Positions 1-7,191 of a stretch of 20,443 nucleotides of DNA are shown in pieces; within the stretch, counting starts at the first letter, position 1; each line of letters opens with the position of its first letter. The notes beneath the pieces are model-generated. The model did not search any database. It was not told the DNA's origin and saw nothing but the letters and a program-made list of their open reading frames with translations. The position numbers and the translations under genes were made by a program. The DNA comes from JAWXUT01 sp044426075 (lineage in GTDB: Bacteria > Bacillota > Clostridia > Christensenellales > DTU072), in NCBI GenBank assembly GCA_044426075.1, contig JAWXUT010000019.1, positions 1 to 20,443 on the forward strand. Direction: 5' to 3'.

Positions 1-68
1 GATCCGCGCATCATAACACCTTCAAGTACCGCTTGACCGCCTATACCGGTTGTGTGTTTTTTTGCCAT
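1..68 (-). CDS. yqhQ: DUF1385 (YqhQ-like) membrane protein, N-terminal fragment
   Basis: Only the first 22 codons lie in the window; the gene continues past base 1. The start ATG (complement of 66–68) has an AAGGGG ribosome site just upstream. After a short basic start (MAKKHTT) the peptide reads GIGGQAVLEGVMMRG, which is the conserved N-terminal signature of the DUF1385/YqhQ family of predicted metal-dependent membrane proteins. The family's function is not established. In many Firmicutes yqhQ lies just downstream of rpmE and upstream of prmC/prfA, and the same order is seen here with rpmE 81 bases upstream on the same strand. A terminator hairpin separates the two, so yqhQ is reached only by readthrough or from a promoter I could not identify. 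Confidence 0.8.
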   Translation of the reverse strand, partial: MAKKHTTGIGGQAVLEGVMMRG

Positions 69-98
69 AAAATCCCCTTAATATTGTTATTTATATAG

Positions 99-135
99 AA
101 AAAAAGTGCAGAAAACCTTTAGCCCCCTGCACTTT
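99..135 (-). terminator. Rho-independent terminator of rpmE
   Basis: Read on the minus strand, AAAGTGCAG (127–135) pairs perfectly with CTGCACTTT (103–111) around a 15-base loop, followed by a run of seven T (99–105, partly inside the stem). It lies 15 bases beyond the rpmE stop codon and before the yqhQ ribosome site. Confidence 0.85.
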
Positions 136-149
136 GATTTTAGGTTTTG

Positions 150-356
150 TTAGTTGATTCCGTAACGTTTGCGGAATTTGTCTACACGACCACCTGTGTC
201 GATCATCTTTTGTTTACCAGTGTAAAATGGGTGACATTGATTACAGATGTCAACTTTGATAGTTGGATTCTTTGTTGTTGAACCAGTTTTGAACTTAGCT
301 CCACAAGCACATACAACCTCTACTGTATTATAATTTGGGTGAATGTTCTCTTTCAT
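150..356 (-). CDS. rpmE: 50S ribosomal protein L31, zinc-binding type
   Basis: A 68-residue protein of the usual L31 length. It binds the large ribosomal subunit near the central protuberance. The N-terminus MKENIHPNY, the CxC pair at 16 and 18, the CxxC pair at 38 and 41 (CNQCHPFYTGKQ) and the C-terminal GRVDKFRKRYG are all diagnostic of bacterial L31. The four cysteines make it the zinc-binding (C+) form rather than the zinc-free YtiA/L31B paralogue used in zinc starvation. The start is set by an AGAGGT ribosome site about 8 bases upstream. It has its own consensus promoter and terminator, so it is probably a single-gene transcript. Confidence 0.97.
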   Translation of the reverse strand: MKENIHPNYNTVEVVCACGAKFKTGSTTKNPTIKVDICNQCHPFYTGKQKMIDTGGRVDKFRKRYGIN

Positions 357-398
357 ATTTATATACCTCTTTTTTTACTACAATTAAAATGCCTTCTT

Positions 399-427
399 AT
401 TATATGCGTATTTAAAGATAATGTCAA
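399..427 (-). promoter_or_regulatory. Sigma-A promoter of rpmE
   Basis: On the minus strand a perfect TTGACA (422–427) is followed by exactly 17 bases and a perfect TATAAT (399–404). Transcription would start near 392, giving a leader of about 36 bases before the rpmE ATG. Confidence 0.88.
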
Positions 428-491
428 TTGTTTTAATCACATTTTGCAATATTTATAAGGAATTTTATTTTTATTGCCATATCTTTTTATG

Positions 492-1514
492 TTACACCCT
501 AATTAATGGGCAAATATAGCGTTCGCGATACTCTCCAAGTTCTTTAAAAAGCTCTTGCATTTCGCTCAACATACACTCTTTATCAACCAAATGGCTTAAT
601 TTTAGTGTTTTTTGAACCAATATATTAACCGCCGCATTGATTTCATCAACCCCACAAGAAACTCCTTGCAGAATTATATTTTTATTGGCTATTTGGCTGA
701 TATCAGCTTCCATTCTAACAAAGTTAGGGGTTAGTGCCGTCAACACACAGTTTGCGCCTCTGCCCGCCAATTGATGTATAAAGTTTGGTGAAACCCCGCC
801 TTTTGAATGCAACACGGTGTGTTCTGCCAACTTGCCACCCGTTATGGTTAGCACTTTTTTGTAAACGTCTTCTTTCAACTCGTCTATTGTATAGTAGATG
901 CCCGACTTAATTGCTAAATCTAAAAATCTTGGGTCACTTGCTACAAATATTGGAATCGCTTGATAGTATAGCGCCAACTGCCCTATTATAATGTTTAATA
1001 TGCTTCCACCTATTATTACAATATAATCGCCCTTGTTTAGCTTAAACGAATTTAATGTGGCTAGTGCTACTGCTATAAATTCAGTAAACAATGCCTCTTC
1101 TTCTTTAACATCTTCGGGAATTTGAATTACATTGTCAAATGGAAGTGTAACAAAGTTGCGCAAAAATCCGTCTGTGTCAAGCCCATATCGCTCCACATTG
1201 TCATCACCACAGTTGCCAAGCGAACTTAGCACATATGGATTTAATATAAACTTGTTCCCCATTTTAATGCCGTACTCAGCCCTATCTTCGCTTGCTATTG
1301 CCGTTGCCACGTGGCAAGGCACAATGGGATAATCTATATCTAATTTGCCTTCAAAAATATCCACATCAATTGATGTAGGCATTATCAAACTCATTTTAAG
1401 TTTTATGTCGCTATTAACAGCTTCTTCTGCTTGAGTTTCATCTTTTATACCCGCATTTGCAGGTATGTGAACTTCTTCTAACTCGCTACTTCCAGTCGCT
1501 CTAAAAAAACGCAT
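492..1514 (-). CDS. Degenerate medium-chain dehydrogenase/reductase family protein
   Basis: 340 residues with the MDR (zinc alcohol dehydrogenase) layout: an N-terminal GroES-like domain, then a Rossmann-like segment (VIIGGSILNIIIGQLAL, around residues 166–182). The stretches IVPCHVATAI, LPFDNVIQIPEDV and FTEFIAVALATL align by eye with IPGHE…, VPAENVYKLPDGL and IEPLAVALHA of sorbitol/threonine dehydrogenases. The usual catalytic Cys (GICGTD) is replaced (MPTSID), the Glu after His is lost, and the four structural-zinc cysteines are mostly absent, so classic zinc chemistry is unlikely. The cofactor loop GGSILN departs from GAGPIG. The start MRFFRATG is chosen because TTAGGAGGG lies just upstream; an in-frame extension to 1571 would run through the promoter. 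The substrate is unknown. It is divergent from the reductase at 1713. Confidence 0.65.
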   Translation of the reverse strand: MRFFRATGSSELEEVHIPANAGIKDETQAEEAVNSDIKLKMSLIMPTSIDVDIFEGKLDIDYPIVPCHVATAIASEDRAEYGIKMGNKFILNPYVLSSLGNCGDDNVERYGLDTDGFLRNFVTLPFDNVIQIPEDVKEEEALFTEFIAVALATLNSFKLNKGDYIVIIGGSILNIIIGQLALYYQAIPIFVASDPRFLDLAIKSGIYYTIDELKEDVYKKVLTITGGKLAEHTVLHSKGGVSPNFIHQLAGRGANCVLTALTPNFVRMEADISQIANKNIILQGVSCGVDEINAAVNILVQKTLKLSHLVDKECMLSEMQELFKELGEYRERYICPLIRV

Positions 1515-1542
1515 ACTCCCTCCTAAAAAACAAATTTCACTT

Positions 1543-1571
1543 ATTATATCACAACAGAATATAAATTGCAA
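1543..1571 (-). promoter_or_regulatory. Sigma-A promoter of the MDR-like gene
   Basis: On the minus strand TTGCAA (1566–1571) is followed by 17 bases and TATAAT (1543–1548). The predicted start near 1536 gives a 22-base leader carrying the AGGAGG site, which supports the ATG at 1514. Confidence 0.8.
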
Positions 1572-1661
1572 CCCTTATTTTTTAACATATTTGTTGTCAA
1601 ACTGCGTGAAACATACGCTTTATTGATAAATTGCACTTTATTATATATAACATATTATAGC

Positions 1662-1690
1662 TTGCAAATTTAGTTCAAATATGATACAAT
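1662..1690 (+). promoter_or_regulatory. Sigma-A promoter of the short-chain reductase gene
   Basis: TTGCAA (1662–1667), a 17-base spacer ending in TGA (extended −10), then TACAAT (1685–1690). The predicted start near 1697 leaves a leader of about 16 bases with a GGAGG site at 1703–1707. It is back to back with the MDR-gene promoter. Confidence 0.8.
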
Positions 1691-1712
1691 AATACAATAA
1701 ATGGAGGTTTTT

Positions 1713-2444
1713 ATGATAAAAACTGTAGTTATAACCGGAAGTAGCAGAGGCATCGGCGCAGAAATTGCTCGCGTTCTCGCAGAAAAAAAATATAATATTG
1801 TAATCAATTATAAAAATAATGAAGCCCGCGCAACCGCTCTTGCAAAAGAACTTGCAGTAAAATGCAGAGTTATCACTGTAAAAGCCGATATCAGCACAAC
1901 TGAAGGCGTTAATGCGCTATACGCGGCAACTGTTTCTGCCTTTGGTGGCGCAGATTATTTGGTGAACAATGCCGGGATTTCTGCAATAGGGCTGTTGCAA
2001 GATATGTCCGAAAATGAGATTTCAAATATTATAAACACCAACCTAACCGCAACACTGTTGGTTTCACGCGCTTTTATTCCGCATATGGTCAGCGAAAAAC
2101 ACGGCAAAATCATAAACATCAGTAGTATGTGGGGCGTTGTTGGCGCAAGTTGTGAAGTGGCATATTCAGCAAGCAAAGCCGGCATAATTGGTTGTACAAA
2201 AGCGCTTGCAAAAGAACTCGCACCCAGTGGCATAACCGTAAATTGCATTGCACCAGGGCTTATTGATACAGAAATTAATGCGCACTTATCCGCAGAAGAT
2301 TTAGCTGCAATTGTGGCAGAAACCCCCGTTGGTCGCATAGGCACAACTGGCGATATAGCAAAATCTGTAGCATTTTTATTGTCCGACGACGCGTCATTTA
2401 TAACGGGTCAAACACTCACTATTGATGGCGGATTAACATTATAA
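1713..2444 (+). CDS. ymfI: Short-chain dehydrogenase, likely EF-P 5-aminopentanone reductase (YmfI-like)
   Basis: 243 residues, a classical SDR: cofactor motif TGSSRGIG (8–15), NNAG (85–88), and the catalytic triad Ser138, Tyr151, Lys155, ending in the usual GGLTL. The triad region reads ISSMWGVVGASCEVAYSASK. As I recall, the SSMWGxVGASCE signature distinguishes the YmfI group from FabG. In Bacillus, YmfI reduces the 5-aminopentanone group on the modified lysine of elongation factor P. FabG (3-oxoacyl-ACP reductase) is the main alternative; no fatty-acid-synthesis gene is adjacent. The start MIKTVV is preferred over the ATG at 1701 because that ATG overlaps the GGAGG ribosome site. The stop codon directly abuts the stop of the convergent methyltransferase gene. 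Confidence 0.8.
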   Translation: MIKTVVITGSSRGIGAEIARVLAEKKYNIVINYKNNEARATALAKELAVKCRVITVKADISTTEGVNALYAATVSAFGGADYLVNNAGISAIGLLQDMSENEISNIINTNLTATLLVSRAFIPHMVSEKHGKIINISSMWGVVGASCEVAYSASKAGIIGCTKALAKELAPSGITVNCIAPGLIDTEINAHLSAEDLAAIVAETPVGRIGTTGDIAKSVAFLLSDDASFITGQTLTIDGGLTL

Positions 2445-4514
2445 TTATGACTCTAGTGTAATCAATCTATCTTCAACTTCAGGGCTTAAATCACCTTGCA
2501 AACCATATAGGTCAATGAAGATTTCATTCAGCCTACGCTCATTTTGCGCCACCTTGCGTTTTACTGCGGGGAGCGCTTTTTTATTTACTTTACCCTTGCA
2601 AGATTGCTCATAATTTGCCTTTGTGAGACTTACATTTTCACGAGACAAACGGTCAATTTCTTCATACACCGCTCCGCTTGGCGCAACATATGGCAATTTT
2701 TTAAGGTCTCCAACTTGACAGTTCATTGTGGGATTAAACGTGTTTAAATAGGTGCTTGCAACCACACTACACAAATATGCAAGTATAACATATCTATCTT
2801 CTGGATTTTTAGGGAAGCCACATGAGCCACCTACATCAAATACAGAATTATCAACTATTCGTGCCCCAAAAACACCTTTAGAGGATACCAAAGTCCACGT
2901 TATCCCCGATTTAAAGTAATAGGCTTTACTTGGCAACTTGTTGCCACTAACCGCATAAATGTCACGATATTTATCTGTAAATTTAATTACATAGTCAATG
3001 TTACCGTACCACTTTTTGAACTTGCCACCCTTGCTGTATAAGGCGTACTTTTTGCCACCTTTTATAAACTCCGCTAAGTTGGTTGCACTGCAGTCAATAT
3101 CCGACTTTTTGACATCGGTTATTTTTAATAGATATTTCTTGTTGTCTCCCGTTGCCATACCCTGCCTAATATCCATATATTCAGTTAGTTTTGGCAATGC
3201 AAGTGCTTCATAAAATTTGTCACTATGCCAATAGGCTATAATGTTGTTTGGCAGTCTAGTAAACTTTTGTTGGGCGGTGATAAATTTGCCTTCGCCCGTA
3301 GCAATTGCGCGTGCTATGCCGTGCCCGCTATCCTTTTCGCTAGACAATTCTAGATAACTGCCTACGCCGTTTTTGAGGCTATCTCCCAATACAAAAGCAG
3401 ATAAAAACACCCTTGCGCTTTTGTAACTGCTTATGTGCAATCGCGCTAAGTTATGAATGCAGTAGTTATCAATAATTTGTTGCCTTAATGATGTAAATTG
3501 TTTAATGAACATCCAGTTAAATGGGCACACTACCCCTAGATATCCACCGCGTTGCAACATTTTTACCCCGCGCGCAATAAACACGCTAAAAAGGTCTTGC
3601 CTATTTTCAATATAATTGGTGTCGATAAATGCCGCAAGTTGGCGGTTGTAATCGCTGCTGGCTAGATAAGGCGGATTCATTATAATTGCGTCATACTTTG
3701 CGTTAAGCATTGCTATAACTGCAATATACTCTGTAATTTCAGCCTTAATATTAGTTGTATCATCAGAAATATCCAATAAAATACGATGCAAAATATCCGC
3801 GCTTGATTCATCAAAAACTTGTAGTGAACCCACCATTGGAAGCTCCATAAGTTTTATTAAAAGGTCGGTTTGATTGTACAAAACTAGCAAAGATTGCAAA
3901 TTTTTGCTGGGCACCTTTAGGCAGTAAATACAAGGTTCTGCACCTATACTTTTGCGCAGTTCTCTTTTGCAGAAGTCAATTGCGGTCTTATCAATATCGC
4001 ACCCAACAATATTGTTTGCAATATATTTAGGAATCTCGCTGTCTTCCACACCCAACTGCATATATATATCTTTTAGCACTCTTGAAACATAGTATAATAT
4101 GTTGCCCGTACCCACAGCTGGGTCATAGATACGCAAATTTTTAATGCTATTTAACTCCAATTTCGCACCCAAATCGCCGATTATGTCACTATATCCGCCA
4201 TTGTCACACCCTATTAATCTACTAATAATGTTATCCGCTAAATATTTAACTAGCGCAAGTGGCGTGAAGAATTGCGTTGCCACAACTAACTCTGATGCGT
4301 CAAGCGTTTTGTGCGCACTCTTTTTTTGTTTGGTTATCTTTCTCGCTTGTTCATTATAGTAACAGTGATAATCGCTAAGCGCAAAATAAGGCTCGTCTTC
4401 ACCCTCGGCAAAGCGACTAACCTCGTTCATATATGCCTCGTACACTTCATCTTCTGAACCGCACTCCGCACGCAAACTTATTAATTTTTGTTCAATATCA
4501 CTCTTTTTTAACAT
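2445..4514 (-). CDS. Compact PglX/Eco57I-like adenine-specific DNA methyltransferase
   Basis: 689 residues. It is a predicted N6-adenine methyltransferase acting on DNA with S-adenosylmethionine. An N-terminal helical region leads to ATQFFTPLALVKYL (about 102–115). The SAM motif DPAVGTGN starts at Asp131, the catalytic motif NPPY at Asn280, and a C-terminal target-recognition half contains GMATGDN (452–458) and KGGKFKKWYGN. The end, NERRLNEIFIDLYGLQ, together with these motifs matches BREX PglX. PglX is usually about 1,200 residues, so this is a compact form. No nuclease motif was found, and no brxA, brxB, brxC, pglZ or brxL is present in the window. The start MLKKSD is set by AAAGGA at 4519–4524; a longer frame to 4583 would run into the ferredoxin terminator. 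No clear promoter was found, so it may depend on readthrough from the ferredoxin gene. Confidence 0.85.
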   Translation of the reverse strand: MLKKSDIEQKLISLRAECGSEDEVYEAYMNEVSRFAEGEDEPYFALSDYHCYYNEQARKITKQKKSAHKTLDASELVVATQFFTPLALVKYLADNIISRLIGCDNGGYSDIIGDLGAKLELNSIKNLRIYDPAVGTGNILYYVSRVLKDIYMQLGVEDSEIPKYIANNIVGCDIDKTAIDFCKRELRKSIGAEPCIYCLKVPSKNLQSLLVLYNQTDLLIKLMELPMVGSLQVFDESSADILHRILLDISDDTTNIKAEITEYIAVIAMLNAKYDAIIMNPPYLASSDYNRQLAAFIDTNYIENRQDLFSVFIARGVKMLQRGGYLGVVCPFNWMFIKQFTSLRQQIIDNYCIHNLARLHISSYKSARVFLSAFVLGDSLKNGVGSYLELSSEKDSGHGIARAIATGEGKFITAQQKFTRLPNNIIAYWHSDKFYEALALPKLTEYMDIRQGMATGDNKKYLLKITDVKKSDIDCSATNLAEFIKGGKKYALYSKGGKFKKWYGNIDYVIKFTDKYRDIYAVSGNKLPSKAYYFKSGITWTLVSSKGVFGARIVDNSVFDVGGSCGFPKNPEDRYVILAYLCSVVASTYLNTFNPTMNCQVGDLKKLPYVAPSGAVYEEIDRLSRENVSLTKANYEQSCKGKVNKKALPAVKRKVAQNERRLNEIFIDLYGLQGDLSPEVEDRLITLES

Positions 4515-4572
4515 ATGTTCCTTTATAGCAAAACTTTTAGCGATGTTATTTGTACAACTTATCCTAAAACGG

Positions 4573-4599
4573 AAAAATCGCACATCTTACGATGTGCGA
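4573..4599 (-). terminator. Rho-independent terminator of the ferredoxin gene
   Basis: On the minus strand TCGCACATC (4591–4599) pairs perfectly with GATGTGCGA (4578–4586) around a GTAA loop, followed by TTTTT (4573–4577). It begins 19 bases past the ferredoxin stop and ends 59 bases before the methyltransferase start. Confidence 0.9.
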
Positions 4600-4617
4600 C
4601 CACCTATTGTTGCAATT

Positions 4618-4791
4618 TTATTCTTCTGAAATTGCCTCTTGAGGACATGCGCCTGCACATGCACCACATGATACACAAGCATCTGCATCAATTGCATAAG
4701 CACCGTCACCCTCAGCAATAGCTGATACTGGGCACTCTGCTTCACAAATTCCGCAAGATACACAAGAATCTTTATCAATAATATATGCCAT
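4618..4791 (-). CDS. Small 2[4Fe-4S] bacterial-type ferredoxin
   Basis: 57 residues, beginning MAYIIDKDSCVSCGICEAEC. Two CxxCxxCxxxCP motifs (Cys10, 13, 16, 20 followed by Pro21, and Cys39, 42, 45, 49 followed by Pro50) each supply the ligands for a pair of [4Fe-4S] clusters in the classic clostridial ferredoxin pattern, with near-perfect internal two-fold repeat symmetry. It is a soluble low-potential electron carrier for enzymes such as pyruvate:ferredoxin oxidoreductase and hydrogenase, which points to an anaerobe. An AAGGAG ribosome site lies upstream. It has its own promoter and terminator. An overlapping 63-codon frame at 4587–4778 on the same strand is a shadow. Confidence 0.96.
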   Translation of the reverse strand: MAYIIDKDSCVSCGICEAECPVSAIAEGDGAYAIDADACVSCGACAGACPQEAISEE

Positions 4792-4822
4792 AATTGTTAC
4801 TCCTTGTAATTTTGATACTTAT

Positions 4823-4851
4823 ATTCTAACACTACATTAATCATTTGTCAA
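4823..4851 (-). promoter_or_regulatory. Sigma-A promoter of the ferredoxin gene
   Basis: On the minus strand a perfect TTGACA (4846–4851), 17 bases, then TAGAAT (4823–4828). The predicted start near 4816 gives a 25-base leader that contains the AAGGAG site. Confidence 0.85.
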
Positions 4852-4941
4852 TGAAAATTTTTTAAAACATACTGATTTTTTTATATTTTCTCACAAAAGT
4901 TTAACTTATTTAACACTTCTGGCTTTACTTTTCAAAATTCC

Positions 4942-4970
4942 TTGCTTTTTTTTACAAAGTGGTGTATTAT
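4942..4970 (+). promoter_or_regulatory. Promoter of the acyl-CoA-ligase-like gene, possibly leaderless
   Basis: TTGCTT (4942–4947), a 17-base spacer, then TATTAT (4965–4970). Counting −7 as base 4970 puts +1 at 4977, the A of the ATG start. No ribosome site of normal strength and spacing precedes that ATG. Confidence 0.55.
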
Positions 4971-4976
4971 GTATTT

Positions 4977-6560
4977 ATGGCAGATACCAGCACATTATTC
5001 GACTATTTTAACAAGAATATATGGGACTCACGCGCGCAAAAAATGTTGTATTTTGGCAATATTATTTGCACAGATGAGCTACTTTCTGCTACAGCAAAAG
5101 TTGCGTCATTTTTAACAGACCAAGGTTGCAATGCGGGCGACGTGGTGGGGATAGCACTCCCAAATATGCCAGACGCCATTATGGCGTGTTATGGCATTAG
5201 CCGTATGGGCGGCATTGCGAACATAATGCATCCAAAATTGGGAGTTTTTGCGGTAGAAGAATTATTAATTTCCACCAAAACCAAAGTGATTTTTATATTG
5301 AATAGCATTTATCATATTCACAAAGCGACGCTAGATAAATTGCATATTAAAGCGATAATTTGTTATCCAAGTTATTTTATGCCTGCGGCGCAAGCAGTTA
5401 TTGCAGCTATATTTGAAAAAAAGGTTAAAGCTGAACTTACATTTAAGGATGTTTTGCACTGTGAATCCACATTTATTGACCGAGAATTTAGTGGTGAGGC
5501 ACCTGCAGTTTATATTCATAGCGGAGGCACAAGCGGCGAAGCAAAAACCGTGGTTTTAAATTCTACTGCTATAAACAGTGTGGCAGACAACATTATGCAA
5601 TGGGTGCACGGCGACCAAAAAGAACCCGCCCACAACGGTTGTATGCTAATGGCGTTGCCAATTTTTCATTGTTTTGGGCTAGCTGTAACTATGCACACGG
5701 GCATATCCCACAGTTCCACGCTACTTATACCCCAATTTAGGGCACATCAAGTTGTTCGTAGCATAAAAAAACACCGATTGACACATTTAATGGGCGTGCC
5801 TCAAATGTATAAAAAGATGATTGATACAAATAAATTTAACGGTAAAAAGCTAGCACAAATTGGCTATGTTTTTTGCGGAGGCGATGCGCTATCTGCTGAT
5901 TTACGCACAACATTTAACAATATTATGGCTAGTAGCGGAAGCCACGCGGTGATGTCTGAGGGCTATGGATTATCTGAAACCGCCTCTGTTTTTACAATAG
6001 AGCGTTTGGGCGACACCCCCTCACAAGGCGCACCAATAGGCCGCAATAATTTAATTGTTATAAATGAATCTGGCGATATTTGTTCACCTTTTGAAGTTGG
6101 AGAATTATATTTGAATTCCGCATCGGCAATGCTTGGTTATCTAACAGAAAACGGAATAAGTCGCCAAAGTTTTGTAAATATTAACGGGAGCGATTATTTG
6201 AAATCGGGGGACTGCGGTTATCTTGACCAAAAAGGCAACCTATATTTTGCCGACCGCAAAAAAAGAAGTATAAAAATTTCTGCACACAACATTTTTCCAG
6301 CAGAGGTTGAACGCATTGCAAAAGGGCTACCAATGATTGCAGACTGCGTGGTTGCACGCACTACAATTAACGGTAAACCGGCAACAAGAATGTTTGTAGT
6401 TTTAAATAAATCTTATAGTTTGTCTAGCGCTGTAAATGCCGTAAAACGAGTTGTTACTGCTAATATATCAAAGTATGCTGTGCCTCGTGACTATGTTGAA
6501 GTTAAACAACTAGCCCGCACTAAGTTAAGTAAAGTAGACTACAAATTCTACGAAAAATAA
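4977..6560 (+). CDS. AMP-forming acyl-CoA synthetase-like (ANL superfamily) protein
   Basis: 527 residues. It is a predicted adenylate-forming ligase that activates a carboxylic acid with ATP, probably to an acyl-CoA. ANL core motifs appear in order: the P-loop-like A3 motif HSGGTSGEAK (181–190), A5 GYGLSETAS (from 329), A7 with SGD ending at Asp412, A8 DRKKRSIKISAHNIFPAEVE (about 422–441), and A10 with Lys519 in TKLSKVD. Acyl-CoA ligases usually have SGTTG in A3; SGGTSG is a variant. No carrier-protein or condensation domain follows, so this is not an NRPS. The ATG at 4977 is preferred to GTG at 4959, which lies inside the promoter. The substrate cannot be read from the sequence. It is convergent with spoVG, with only 7 bases between stops. 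Confidence 0.88.
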   Translation: MADTSTLFDYFNKNIWDSRAQKMLYFGNIICTDELLSATAKVASFLTDQGCNAGDVVGIALPNMPDAIMACYGISRMGGIANIMHPKLGVFAVEELLISTKTKVIFILNSIYHIHKATLDKLHIKAIICYPSYFMPAAQAVIAAIFEKKVKAELTFKDVLHCESTFIDREFSGEAPAVYIHSGGTSGEAKTVVLNSTAINSVADNIMQWVHGDQKEPAHNGCMLMALPIFHCFGLAVTMHTGISHSSTLLIPQFRAHQVVRSIKKHRLTHLMGVPQMYKKMIDTNKFNGKKLAQIGYVFCGGDALSADLRTTFNNIMASSGSHAVMSEGYGLSETASVFTIERLGDTPSQGAPIGRNNLIVINESGDICSPFEVGELYLNSASAMLGYLTENGISRQSFVNINGSDYLKSGDCGYLDQKGNLYFADRKKRSIKISAHNIFPAEVERIAKGLPMIADCVVARTTINGKPATRMFVVLNKSYSLSSAVNAVKRVVTANISKYAVPRDYVEVKQLARTKLSKVDYKFYEK

Positions 6561-6567
6561 TTCGGGA

Positions 6568-6834
6568 TTAATTTTCAGCTAAAGCTTCTTTATAAGCTGC
6601 CAAAACCTTATCTTTTAACTCCTCCCTAACATCATTTCTGATTGGGTGGGCGATGTCACGATAAGCTCCGTCTGGTGTTTTTCTTGAAGGCATTACTATA
6701 AAACAACCCTCTCCACCGTCAATAATCTTGATATCGTGAACAACAAAAGCATCATCAATTATAATGCTTGCAACAGCTTTAAGCTTATTGTCATCCTTCT
6801 TCAAAATACGAACTCTTATATCTGTGATATTCAT
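6568..6834 (-). CDS. spoVG: SpoVG family regulator
   Basis: 88 residues, of usual SpoVG length. The N-terminus MNITDIRVRI, the core VHDIKIIDGGEGCFIVMPSRK and the segment YRDIAHPI are family hallmarks. SpoVG is a small nucleic-acid-binding protein that affects septation at sporulation in Bacillus and virulence and capsule genes in Staphylococcus and Listeria, where it binds RNA. It also occurs in non-sporulating species, so it does not prove sporulation. An AGGAGA ribosome site lies 8 bases before the ATG. It is transcribed alone from a sigma-A-like promoter; the sigma-H control known in B. subtilis is not evident here. Confidence 0.96.
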   Translation of the reverse strand: MNITDIRVRILKKDDNKLKAVASIIIDDAFVVHDIKIIDGGEGCFIVMPSRKTPDGAYRDIAHPIRNDVREELKDKVLAAYKEALAEN

Positions 6835-6886
6835 AACCAGTTTCTCCTAATGTGCGATTAATAATTCTTATATATTGTACACCTTA

Positions 6887-6915
6887 ATTATACTATAGTA
6901 TTTTGTTAATTTCAA
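6887..6915 (-). promoter_or_regulatory. Sigma-A promoter of spoVG
   Basis: On the minus strand TTGAAA (6910–6915), 17 bases, then TATAAT (6887–6892). The predicted start near 6880 gives a 46-base leader. Confidence 0.75.
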
Positions 6916-7090
6916 TAGCAAATCGCTTTCAAATCAGACTTTTTCTAGATATTTATGCCAATTTTCGCTTTTATTACCCGAAAAAAAGTTTTACTTTTTT
7001 ATACACACTGGTACTTTTGATAAATTGGAGCTATTTCCATAAGCATCTCGGAGCGTTTTTATTAATTTTTGCAAAATAATTACATATCCA
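6916..7090. other. AT-rich intergenic stretch between divergent promoters
   Basis: This is the core of the 357-base gap between spoVG and the kinase gene. I see no open frame with a ribosome site, no stable hairpin and no recognisable riboswitch here. A short GC-richer patch around 7028–7056 contains GGAGC twice in direct orientation, without clear meaning. Confidence 0.5.
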
Positions 7091-7119
7091 TTGACTTATC
7101 TTAATTATATTATTATAAT
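7091..7119 (+). promoter_or_regulatory. Sigma-A promoter of the kinase–glycosidase operon
   Basis: TTGACT (7091–7096), 17 bases, then a perfect TATAAT (7114–7119). The predicted start near 7126 gives a 66-base leader, the longest in the window, with an AGAGGA ribosome site before the ATG at 7192. Confidence 0.85.
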
Positions 7120-7191
7120 AGCATTATAGGGATTAGAAAAAATGCAGTCATTGTATTTTAACTTGTTTCACTAAAAACAAAGAGGATATTT

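Noticed and set aside
1515..1571. N-terminal extension of the MDR-like protein to 1571
   Set aside because: It would place coding sequence over the TTGCAA–17–TATAAT promoter and the AGGAGG site; the ATG at 1514 has the ribosome site.
4515..4583. Longer N-terminus of the methyltransferase
   Set aside because: It runs into the ferredoxin terminator stem and lacks a ribosome site; AAAGGA precedes the ATG at 4514.
4587..4778. 63-codon minus-strand frame over the ferredoxin gene
   Set aside because: It is a shadow in another frame; the ferredoxin frame 4618–4791 carries both cysteine motifs and a ribosome site.
2445..4791. A complete defence island around the PglX-like gene
   Set aside because: Neighbours are a ferredoxin and an SDR; no nuclease, ATPase or phosphatase partner was found in the window.
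4959..4976. GTG start at 4959 for the acyl-CoA-ligase-like gene
   Set aside because: It lies inside the −35/−10 spacer and has no ribosome site; the ATG at 4977 fits the family N-terminus.
6835..7191. Riboswitch or small RNA between spoVG and the kinase gene
   Set aside because: No stable stem, terminator or conserved riboswitch core is visible; the region is explained by two divergent promoters.
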